Assembly (NCBI GenBank): GCA_947629735.1
Contig: CANREX010000060.1
Location: 1-8,472 of the forward strand
Length of the DNA: 8,472 nucleotides
Reading direction: 5' to 3'
Origin: an uncultured Clostridia bacterium
GTDB taxonomy: Bacteria > Bacillota > Clostridia > Christensenellales > Borkfalkiaceae
Shown here: one piece after another, positions 1 through 4,849 of the stretch
How positions within the stretch are numbered: position 1 is the first letter of the stretch
How the letters are laid out: each line of letters starts with the position of its first letter
Program-made: the position numbers and the translations under genes
The notes under the pieces: model-generated
Told to the model about the DNA's origin: nothing
Databases searched by the model: none
What the model saw: only the letters and a program-made list of their open reading frames with translations

Positions 1-2
1 AC

Positions 3-569
3 TACGGAATTAAGTCGCCTATGTCAAAGGTAACATTGCCCCACTACGAAATAAAGAAGGGCAAAGCGTTTACCAAAACCGATGAAAGGACTATAATCGA
101 ATTTTGCAGAGCCAATCCGCAATATGCGGGTAATTCCGCAATTTTAGTGTTGCTTTACACCGGTATGCGTGTGGGCGAGCTGGCGACTATGACTTGCGAC
201 GATAAATTCATATATTGTAAGTCCGAGAAAACGCGAAAAGGCTATGCGGAGGTTATAAGAAAAATTCCCATTTCACCGATGTTGCGTAAGGCCATGCCGC
301 TGATTGATATTGAAAAGGCAAGGACGACCAGCCGACATACCGTAAGGGACGCAGTTAAAAGAATTTTTCCGGACAGACATACGCACGAACTGCGATATAC
401 TTTCATTACAAGGGCGAAAGAGTGCGGCTGTAATCCCGAACTTGTGATGGCGTGGGTAGGACACGAATACGACGCCGATGTTAAGACGTCAAAGGTTGAC
501 AGGGGTTATACAGACTACTCGCAAGAGTATGTATTGCAAGAGATTAACAAAATAGATTACAAACTGTAA
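3..569 (+). CDS. Tyrosine recombinase (phage/ICE-type integrase), catalytic domain, 5' end outside window
   Basis: Site-specific recombinase that would integrate and excise a mobile element by DNA strand exchange through a covalent 3'-phosphotyrosine. Numbering from the ATG at position 21, the catalytic set is visible: Arg50 in TGMRVGEL, a beta-hairpin Lys70 in EKTRKG, His122 and Arg125 in HELRYTF, His148 in WVGHEY, and probable nucleophile Tyr163 in RGYTDYS. Tyr163 lies 15 residues after His148, further than the roughly 9 usual in XerD/Tn916-type enzymes. The frame stays open to the left edge (YGIKSP precedes the ATG), and the residues at the ATG look like the linker between core-binding and catalytic domains. 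The ATG at 21 is therefore probably internal, and the N-terminal half lies outside the window. The gene points at the 3' end of a tRNA-Leu gene about 120 bp away and is followed by a terminator. The family is clear; the element type is unknown. Confidence 0.9.
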   Translation, partial: YGIKSPMSKVTLPHYEIKKGKAFTKTDERTIIEFCRANPQYAGNSAILVLLYTGMRVGELATMTCDDKFIYCKSEKTRKGYAEVIRKIPISPMLRKAMPLIDIEKARTTSRHTVRDAVKRIFPDRHTHELRYTFITRAKECGCNPELVMAWVGHEYDADVKTSKVDRGYTDYSQEYVLQEINKIDYKL

Positions 570-611
570 GCTACTCACAAAAACACCGATTTTGGGCAAA
601 AAAGAGGTGAA

Positions 612-633
612 AATTACTTCCCAATTACTTCCC
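612..633. repeat. Tandem 11-bp direct repeat, possible integrase arm-binding site
   Basis: AATTACTTCCC occurs twice back to back (612-622 and 623-633), between the integrase stop codon and the tRNA-Leu 3' end. Short tandem repeats just inside an element end are typical arm-type binding sites for tyrosine recombinases of the lambda/Tn916 kind. The repeat is seen directly; its role is inferred only from position. Confidence 0.45.
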
Positions 634-645
634 AAAGATAACAGG

Positions 646-678
646 GCGGGGGAAATTTTGTGAATTTCCCCCGCTTTT
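646..678 (+). terminator. Intrinsic terminator downstream of the integrase
   Basis: Arms GCGGGGGAAATT (646-657) and AATTTCCCCCGC (663-674) form a perfect 12-bp stem with a 5-nt loop, followed by TTTT at 675-678. The polarity fits termination of the rightward integrase transcript before it reads antisense through the tRNA. Read leftward, the stem has no T-run after it, so it is a poorer terminator for the tRNA transcript. Confidence 0.75.
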
Positions 679-685
679 AAGGTGT

Positions 686-768
686 TGGTGCTGACAACAG
701 GACTTGAACCTGCACCCTTGCGGACGGGATTCTAAGTCCCGCGCGTCTGCCAATTCCGCCATGTCAGC
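686..768 (-). tRNA. tRNA-Leu, anticodon UAG
   Basis: On the minus strand the acceptor arms GCTGACA (768-762) and TGTCAGC (696-690) pair perfectly, followed by discriminator A and an encoded CCA at 688-686. The D arm is GGCGGAATTGGCAGACG-like, as in bacterial tRNA-Leu. The anticodon stem CGGGA/TCCCG encloses loop CTTAGAA, giving anticodon UAG for CUA/CUN leucine codons. A long variable arm (class II) and a T arm GCAGG-TTCAAGT-CCTGT follow. All stems are intact, so the gene should be functional. Its 3' end faces the integrase, making it the probable attachment site of the element on the left. Its 5' half, as far as the anticodon loop, is repeated twice upstream on the same strand (830-869 and 931-970). 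Confidence 0.97.
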
Positions 769-829
769 ATAAAAATGTTAAGTTTTCGGATTTGTTGTGA
801 ATTTAAATGTTAATTTCTTTCCGTCAAAA

Positions 830-869
830 ATTCTAAGTCCTGCGCGTCTGCCAATTCCGCCATGTCAGC
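830..869 (-). pseudogene. tRNA-Leu 5' half, array copy 2
   Basis: Identical to the intact tRNA-Leu from the acceptor 5' strand through the D arm to the anticodon loop, except for one base in the anticodon stem (CAGGA instead of CGGGA on the tRNA strand). The 3' half is missing and is replaced by spacer beginning TTTTGACGG. It cannot fold into a tRNA alone. Confidence 0.9.
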
Positions 870-930
870 ATAAAAATGTTAAGTTTTCGGATTTGTTGTG
901 AATTTAAGTGTTAATTTCTTTCCGTCAAAA

Positions 931-970
931 ATTCTAAGTCCTGCGCGTCTGCCAATTCCGCCATGTCAGC
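931..970 (-). pseudogene. tRNA-Leu 5' half, array copy 3 (outermost)
   Basis: Same 40-nt tRNA 5' half as copy 2, with the same CAGGA anticodon-stem variant, followed on the tRNA strand by the spacer. It is preceded (right of 973) by unrelated sequence that probably represents the original upstream flank of the tRNA locus. No 3' half is present. Confidence 0.9.
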
Positions 971-973
971 ATA

Positions 974-1151
974 GATATTCGCTTTTTGAAAATCAAAGTA
1001 GATGTCCGCAAAAATCCGCTTTTCAAATCCGCAAATCTTTCCCTCGGACGTTCCGCTTTAATCGGGTTGAAGTCTTTCCCGCAAAAATCTTTCTTTCGGC
1101 TTTGATTATGCGCGGGTTCGTTTATATTCGGAAAAAACTTGCAACAATATA
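974..1151. other. Noncoding stretch, no gene supported
   Basis: This spacer between the tRNA-half array and the leftward promoter has no convincing coding frame. An open frame crossing it (898-1152, plus strand) lacks a ribosome-binding site, runs over the tandem repeats and resembles no protein family. A short recurring word is visible: CCGCAAAAATC at 1006-1016, with related copies CCGCAAATCTTTCC near 1029 and CCGCAAAAATCTTTC near 1079. No function is apparent. If the promoter at 1152-1180 is active, this would be the 5' leader of the tRNA precursor. Confidence 0.5.
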
Positions 1152-1180
1152 ATTATAGCGCAAATTTTGCGCATAGTAAA
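1152..1180 (-). promoter_or_regulatory. Leftward sigma-A-type promoter with palindrome in the spacer
   Basis: On the minus strand a perfect -10 TATAAT (1157-1152) follows a -35 TTTACT (1180-1175; 4 of 6 matches) at 17 bp. The spacer holds a perfect palindrome, GCGCAAA-T-TTTGCGC (1158-1172), placed where a repressor would block RNA polymerase. Transcription would start near 1145 and run through both tRNA halves into tRNA-Leu, since no better promoter was found in the array spacer. The -35 is mediocre, so this is moderate evidence. Confidence 0.5.
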
Positions 1181-1189
1181 TCATTTTAA

Positions 1190-1229
1190 CCGCCGCCTTT
1201 TCAAATTATCCGCCGCCTTTCGCAAATTG
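1190..1229. repeat. Two tandem 20-bp imperfect repeats
   Basis: CCGCCGCCTTT recurs at 1190-1200 and 1210-1220, each followed by a related CAAATT segment, giving two 20-bp units just upstream of the promoter of the 88-codon gene. Function unknown. Confidence 0.5.
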
Positions 1230-1231
1230 CT

Positions 1232-1259
1232 TTGAAATTGCGGCTTAAAGTGCTAAAAT
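1232..1259 (+). promoter_or_regulatory. Promoter of the 88-codon gene
   Basis: -35 TTGAAA (1232-1237; 5 of 6) and -10 TAAAAT (1254-1259; 5 of 6) are 16 bp apart, with TG one base before the -10 (extended -10). Transcription would begin near 1266, only about 23 nt before the ATG at 1289. Confidence 0.6.
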
Positions 1260-1263
1260 AGGC

Positions 1264-1287
1264 GGGGAGGCAAAAGGGGAGGCAAAA
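1264..1287 (+). promoter_or_regulatory. Duplicated Shine-Dalgarno segment
   Basis: The 12-mer GGGGAGGCAAAA is present twice in tandem (1264-1275 and 1276-1287). The second GGGGAGG ends 6 bp before the ATG at 1289 and fixes that start. The first lies at the predicted transcription start and would be at or beyond the 5' end of the mRNA. Confidence 0.7.
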
Positions 1288-1288
1288 A

Positions 1289-1555
1289 ATGATACATTCG
1301 TTGAGCGGCGGGGTCATAACTCAATACGACAAACTTATATACGCGTTTGCGGAGATAAAAAGCGGCGCGGAAGCGGGAGTAAAGCGGTGGTATATTTCGC
1401 CTTTCCGCGCGATAAAGGCGGGGGTTAAGGCGATCGTTCCCTCGCAATACGGCGGCGAAGCGACGGCGGAAATCATCCGCGTGGAAGTCGTCACGGCGCA
1501 GACAGCGCCCTTCCCCGTAAAGCGCACGGGGGAAATCATCCGCCTTTTGCCATAA
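1289..1555 (+). CDS. Small protein of unknown function (88 aa)
   Basis: No family is confidently recognised. The case for a real gene is its own extended -10 promoter, a strong GGGGAGG ribosome-binding site 6 bp before the ATG, and in-frame coding up to the next promoter. The product is soluble and mildly basic, without signal peptide, membrane segment or Cys/His metal motif. It appears strand-rich: a segment around residues 35-50 (RWYISPFRAIKAGVKAIVP) is followed by YGGEATAEIIRVEVV and a C-terminal APFPVKRTGEIIRLL. The pattern of a basic strand, then 'G-V-x-A-I-V-P', then a small strand recalls the N-terminal DNA-binding domain of primosomal helicase PriA, but the resemblance is loose and should not be taken as an assignment. 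It stands between an accessory tRNA/integrase region and a polysaccharide operon, on its own transcript. Confidence 0.6.
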   Translation: MIHSLSGGVITQYDKLIYAFAEIKSGAEAGVKRWYISPFRAIKAGVKAIVPSQYGGEATAEIIRVEVVTAQTAPFPVKRTGEIIRLLP

Positions 1556-1569
1556 AAGTCAAATTATGC

Positions 1570-1598
1570 TTGACTTGAACAGCACAGAGCGTTATAAT
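1570..1598 (+). promoter_or_regulatory. Strong promoter of the polysaccharide polymerase operon
   Basis: -35 TTGACT (1570-1575; 5 of 6) and a perfect -10 TATAAT (1593-1598) are separated by the optimal 17 bp. The predicted start is near 1605, giving a leader of about 100 nt before the ATG at 1705. Confidence 0.85.
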
Positions 1599-1604
1599 TG
1601 ATTT

Positions 1605-1704
1605 GTATATTGTATTTTTTATGAGTGCGTCAGGCGCACGGGCGGAAGCCCTTCTTTGTCCGCGGTTTTATGCGGGCGCAGACAAATAATTTCGGGTTGC
1701 AGAC
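1605..1704 (+). promoter_or_regulatory. Foldable 5' leader of the polymerase operon
   Basis: Three consecutive hairpins can be drawn. The first is GTGCG/CGCAC (1625-1629 with 1635-1639). The second is GGGC/GCCC closing a GGAA tetraloop (1640-1651). The third is TTTGTC/GACAAA (1655-1660 with 1681-1686), which can enclose CGC/GCG. The same RNA contains a 22-codon frame, ATG 1621 to TAA 1687, with no ribosome-binding site. The true start codon at 1705 also lacks a good Shine-Dalgarno (only CGGG). I do not recognise a known riboswitch class here. A regulatory role is inference. Confidence 0.35.
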
Positions 1705-3153
1705 ATGGAATGGTTGTCCGATTATAAAGTAGTTGTCTTTCTGAGGAAAATTTTGTCGTCCAAATATCTGCCGTTCGTCTCGGCGGCGGTGATACTCGCG
1801 GATTATTACCTCGGTTGGGATATAGTTTCGATATGGTATGTTTGCCTTTGCGGGTTGGGCGTGATGATCACCTGCAAGGACGTCTCTCCTATATTTCCCC
1901 TCTTTTTGCTGATGTGCGTGATGGTGTCATCCAAGAACACGCCGTCCATAAATTGGGACAGCCCTGCCGACTACTACACGCGCCCGTACATACTCGCGCA
2001 GATGATTATCGCAATTTCGCTGCTTGTCTGCGGGGCGTTGGAGAGGATAACGGAGAGCATAATTTACAAGCGGTTCAAGCCTACGCCCGTCTTGTACGGA
2101 CTGTGCGCGTTCGTCGCGGCTTTGCTGCTGAACGGGATATTCTCCGAATATTACACCGTTATGAATCTCGTCTATGCGATCTTCCTCGCGATGCTGTTTT
2201 TGGGGATATTCTGCTTCACATGCGGAAATATCAAGGTGAGCGGGGAGACTTTCGAGAGAATAGCTTATTCTTTTATCGCCATGTTTATCGTGCTCGCGAC
2301 AGAGTTGACCGTCGTCTACATTACATACGATAATCTGATTGTGGACGGGGTGATTAACCGCGGGGAAATACGCTTCGGCTGGGGCACGTACAACAACTTC
2401 GGCTTATATGCTATAATGTGCCTGCCCGCGAATTTTTATCTCGCCGCAAAATACAGGCACGGCTGGATATTCACCCTTGCGGGCGCGGTAAACCTGTTCA
2501 TGATATTTATGTGTATGTCACGACAGGTCATGGTGATGGGCACTTTGATATACGCGCTGTGCATGATCTGGCTGCTTATCAGGACGAAGGGCTACGCCCG
2601 CCTGATAAACGCGCTGATATTCGGCGTATTGGCTTTGGCTTTTCTCATCGCGTTCGCGGCTGCGCACGAGTGGTTCTTCAAGTTGTTTTCCAATCTGGCA
2701 AACTCGTTGGAAACGGGCAGCGGCAGGACATTGATATGGAAAGACGGCGTAGAAAAATTCCTCAACTATCCGCTGTTCGGCGCGGGCTTTTACAGCCGCA
2801 GACAGTGGGTGTGGGGGCAATCGGGCTTTGCCGATATTTTGCCCATCATGTATCATAATACAGTCGTGCAGGTCATGGCGTGCAGTGGAATCGTAGGGCT
2901 TGCGGCGTACGCCGTGCATAGGGTGCAGACGGTGGTATCCTTTTTGAAGGATGTCACTCACGATCGCATATTCGTCGCGCTGATAATAGTCGGTATGCTC
3001 TTGTCGAGCCTGCTCGATAACCATCTGTTCTATTTGTTCCCTACGTTGATTTATTCCATGCTCATCGGGGTTCTGACCCTTTCGGAGAGGAAGAAAGAAG
3101 CCGCCCTTGCTGTCAGGGGCGATAAAAGCGAAATTAAAGACGCCGCGGTATAA
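1705..3153 (+). CDS. O-antigen ligase/polymerase-family membrane protein (Wzy/WaaL-like)
   Basis: Integral membrane protein expected to transfer polyprenyl-linked oligosaccharide, either polymerising repeat units (Wzy) or attaching glycan to an acceptor (WaaL-type). It has 482 residues with roughly 11-12 hydrophobic segments, including about 22-58, 62-75, 97-112, 128-145, 152-173, 186-207, 228-247, 254-270, 276-292, 301-319, 386-404 and 421-460. Family signatures are SRQ at 272-274 in a membrane segment; the large external loop with GRTLIWKDG at 340-348; PLFGAGF at 356-362; and HN at 384-385 followed by SG at 394-395. These match the Wzy_C/O-antigen ligase pattern. The start is the first ATG after a strong promoter; its Shine-Dalgarno is weak. 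A Wzz-like gene follows after 36 bp in the same operon, which favours polymerase over ligase. The stop codon lies in a small hairpin loop. The exact substrate cannot be read from sequence. Confidence 0.85.
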   Translation: MEWLSDYKVVVFLRKILSSKYLPFVSAAVILADYYLGWDIVSIWYVCLCGLGVMITCKDVSPIFPLFLLMCVMVSSKNTPSINWDSPADYYTRPYILAQMIIAISLLVCGALERITESIIYKRFKPTPVLYGLCAFVAALLLNGIFSEYYTVMNLVYAIFLAMLFLGIFCFTCGNIKVSGETFERIAYSFIAMFIVLATELTVVYITYDNLIVDGVINRGEIRFGWGTYNNFGLYAIMCLPANFYLAAKYRHGWIFTLAGAVNLFMIFMCMSRQVMVMGTLIYALCMIWLLIRTKGYARLINALIFGVLALAFLIAFAAAHEWFFKLFSNLANSLETGSGRTLIWKDGVEKFLNYPLFGAGFYSRRQWVWGQSGFADILPIMYHNTVVQVMACSGIVGLAAYAVHRVQTVVSFLKDVTHDRIFVALIIVGMLLSSLLDNHLFYLFPTLIYSMLIGVLTLSERKKEAALAVRGDKSEIKDAAV

Positions 3154-3160
3154 GGCGGCG
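3141..3160 (+). other. Intercistronic GC hairpin around the polymerase stop codon
   Basis: CGCCGC (3141-3146) and GCGGCG (3155-3160) form a 6-bp GC stem with the TAA stop (3151-3153) in its 8-nt loop. No T-run follows directly, so it is unlikely to terminate transcription. It could stabilise the upstream mRNA or modulate the ratio of the two operon products. Confidence 0.35.
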
Positions 3161-3189
3161 CGCAAATAATATTTTTACGGAGGTCTTTG

Positions 3190-4635
3190 ATGGAAGAGGA
3201 AGAGAGGGGGATTTCCATTGGAGAAATTTTCAAGATCATTTTCAGGAGAGTCTGGTGGGTGATAGGCGTTACGGCGGCTGTCCTTTTGGTGTTTGTGTGC
3301 GTCGTACAATTTTGGTACAACCCGAGCCGCCAGACTTATTCCGCGCAGTTCGAGCTTCGCTTGCCGAGCGGCAGCGCTTATCCGGACGGTACGGCGCTCA
3401 GGCTGTCCGATTCCATTCGGCTTGAAAATCTCGAAAAGATAAAGGATGAAAGCCTTATTCCCGAAGCCGAGAGGAAGGGAACTTTTAAGGATATCGACAT
3501 CGACAAGATGGTGGCGGAAGACGACATCACTTTAACTCAGGTTATTGAGCAGTTGGACGACGAGTCATATATCTACCATAATTCCATAAACGTAGCCAAA
3601 AAATATTTCAAGGACGAAGATACCGCCGTTGCGTTTTTGAGGGCGGTCGTTGAGTTCCCCGTGACCAACGCGCGTTATATCGTAAAAAATATAAACTACA
3701 CCGAAAGGCTTGCGCAGTACGACGAATACACGACCTACGATGAAAAAATAGCCGCGCTCAACGCGCAGAAAAGCTATATTACTTCCATTTACGACGGTAT
3801 AGCCGCCGCTTACGGCGGCGAATATGTCCCCGCGGGCATAAATTCAACCAAGTCGATAGACGAGTACAGGCGCGATTTGATAAACGTGTTCAACGCCACC
3901 CAGCAGGAATATATTTCTAAGACCATTCAAAACAACGACTATTATTACAACGCCGATGACGTTTTAAAGAATCTGGAACTCAATATCGAGCTTGCCCAGA
4001 GGGATATCGACAGAAACGAAGCGTTGATTCAAGGTCAGTATGAAGAGCTTGAAAAAGTGCTCGGCACTATTCCGCAGGAGGATCTTATAAAGCAGATCAC
4101 CGCGTTCACGGATAAAATTTCGGCATACAGGCAGAATATCGATTCCCTCAAAGAAGATATAGCCGAATACAACAGGCGAATCGACAGCATAAAGGAATAC
4201 ACCGCGCCCGACAGCGAAAAAGCCGGGGAGAAGGCGGAATTTGAACAAATGCTGGACGATATCCGCGACGATTTGGAAGAGCGTACGCAGACGGCGAAGA
4301 GCGTATATATCGCCACCTACAACGAAAAGGCGGAAGTCATTTACGTCAACAACAAGATAACCGCGGAAGGCGGGCTCAATATTCTGCTTGCAGGCGTTAT
4401 CGGGCTGATTTTGGGCTTCGTGCTCGTAAGCATCGTGATACTGATTATAGACTACCCCAAGTACAAGCGCGCAAAGTTTGCGCAGCTGAACGAAGCCGGG
4501 ATAGCCGCGTCCGACGCGGCGGGCTTGCCTGACGTAAGCGGTCAAGGCGCGGCTACGGAAGGGACAGGCGAAGAAAAACTGCCCGAACAGCCCGAGGCGG
4601 AAGAGCAGAAAGCGGACGAAAAGCAGGACAAATAA
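3190..4635 (+). CDS. Wzz-like polysaccharide chain-length regulator
   Basis: Polysaccharide co-polymerase expected to oligomerise in the cytoplasmic membrane and set the length of glycan made by the adjacent polymerase. The ATG at 3190 is chosen because GGAGG (3179-3183) sits 6 bp upstream; an in-frame TTG at 3187 would be too close. In the 481-residue product a short acidic N-terminus precedes transmembrane segment 1 (about 21-42). A long extracytoplasmic domain of about 350 residues follows, with heptad-like coiled-coil stretches around 255-335. Transmembrane segment 2 (about 396-420) has small-residue spacing G402/G405/G409. The C-terminal cytoplasmic tail (about 430-481) is rich in Glu, Ala, Gln and Lys and looks disordered. 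The proline-rich motif usual before segment 2 in enterobacterial Wzz is absent, and there is no Walker motif, so no fused tyrosine kinase. Topology and context make the assignment probable; sequence similarity to classical Wzz is limited. Confidence 0.75.
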   Translation: MEEEERGISIGEIFKIIFRRVWWVIGVTAAVLLVFVCVVQFWYNPSRQTYSAQFELRLPSGSAYPDGTALRLSDSIRLENLEKIKDESLIPEAERKGTFKDIDIDKMVAEDDITLTQVIEQLDDESYIYHNSINVAKKYFKDEDTAVAFLRAVVEFPVTNARYIVKNINYTERLAQYDEYTTYDEKIAALNAQKSYITSIYDGIAAAYGGEYVPAGINSTKSIDEYRRDLINVFNATQQEYISKTIQNNDYYYNADDVLKNLELNIELAQRDIDRNEALIQGQYEELEKVLGTIPQEDLIKQITAFTDKISAYRQNIDSLKEDIAEYNRRIDSIKEYTAPDSEKAGEKAEFEQMLDDIRDDLEERTQTAKSVYIATYNEKAEVIYVNNKITAEGGLNILLAGVIGLILGFVLVSIVILIIDYPKYKRAKFAQLNEAGIAASDAAGLPDVSGQGAATEGTGEEKLPEQPEAEEQKADEKQDK

Positions 4636-4656
4636 CAATTAAAGAAAATGTATGAG

Positions 4657-4690
4657 TTTTCCGACGGGAAGCGCGCTTCCCGTCGGAAAA
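4657..4690. terminator. 34-bp perfect palindrome ending the polysaccharide operon
   Basis: TTTTCCGACGGGAAGCG (4657-4673) is followed immediately by its exact reverse complement (4674-4690), 21 bp after the wzz-like stop codon. As RNA it gives a 15-bp stem with a CGCG loop. The position suggests a terminator, but T's lie on the 5' side and A's on the 3' side, so neither direction has the expected U-tract after the stem. Transcript-end stabiliser or protein-binding site are alternatives. Confidence 0.5.
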
Positions 4691-4827
4691 TTATTAAAAA
4701 AAGAGCTGCAATTTTTTAAAAAGCAATAGAAATTATCAAAAGAAGCCCCGAAAATTATTAAAAAAGCTGTAATTTTAAACGCGGCTTAAAAAATTATCCG
4801 CCCCTTAAAAATTATCAAAAAGCCCTG
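4687..4827. repeat. A/T-rich intergenic repeats (AAAATTATYAAAA family)
   Basis: The word AAAATTATTAAAAAA occurs at 4687 and again at 4751-4765, each followed by GCTG(C/T)AATTTT. A sister word AAATTATCAAAA occurs at 4730-4741 and 4808-4819, each followed by (G)AAGCCC. The arrangement is A-B-A'-B', consistent with an old duplication of a unit of about 64-78 bp. No clear promoter for the gene at 4850 was found here. Confidence 0.55.
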
Positions 4828-4849
4828 CCGACAGGCAAAATTTAAGCTT

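Larger units (their letters stand above)
729..973. repeat. 101-bp tandem repeat array carrying tRNA-Leu 5' halves
   Basis: Three copies begin at 729, 830 and 931, an exact period of 101 bp; the third is truncated at 973. Each unit reads, on the tRNA strand, an upstream spacer and then the tRNA-Leu 5' half ending within the anticodon loop. Copy 1 is part of the intact tRNA gene; copies 2 and 3 have only the half. The two full units differ at very few positions: one A/G in the spacer (around 807 versus 908) and one C/T in the anticodon stem (739 versus 840 and 941). To the right of 973 the sequence diverges completely, so the spacer exists only between halves. Confidence 0.95.

Noticed and set aside
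729..973. CRISPR array
   Set aside because: The repeat is a contiguous 101-bp tandem unit whose spacer part is also conserved; there are no variable spacers and no cas genes.
898..1152. Plus-strand open frame of 84 codons across the tRNA-half array
   Set aside because: It starts inside the repeat, has no Shine-Dalgarno, and its composition is unlike a protein; it runs antisense to tRNA fragments.
1253..1539. Minus-strand frames opposite the 88-codon gene
   Set aside because: The plus frame has a promoter and strong ribosome-binding site; the minus frames have neither.
1621..1689. 22-codon leader peptide (attenuator type) in the polymerase leader
   Set aside because: It has no ribosome-binding site and no run of regulatory codons, and the ATG lies in a T-rich segment; kept only as a remark on the leader.
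4815..4849. Small inverted repeat CCTG/CAGG before the 4850 start as a regulatory hairpin
   Set aside because: A 4-bp stem is expected by chance, and no promoter or ribosome-binding site is linked to it.
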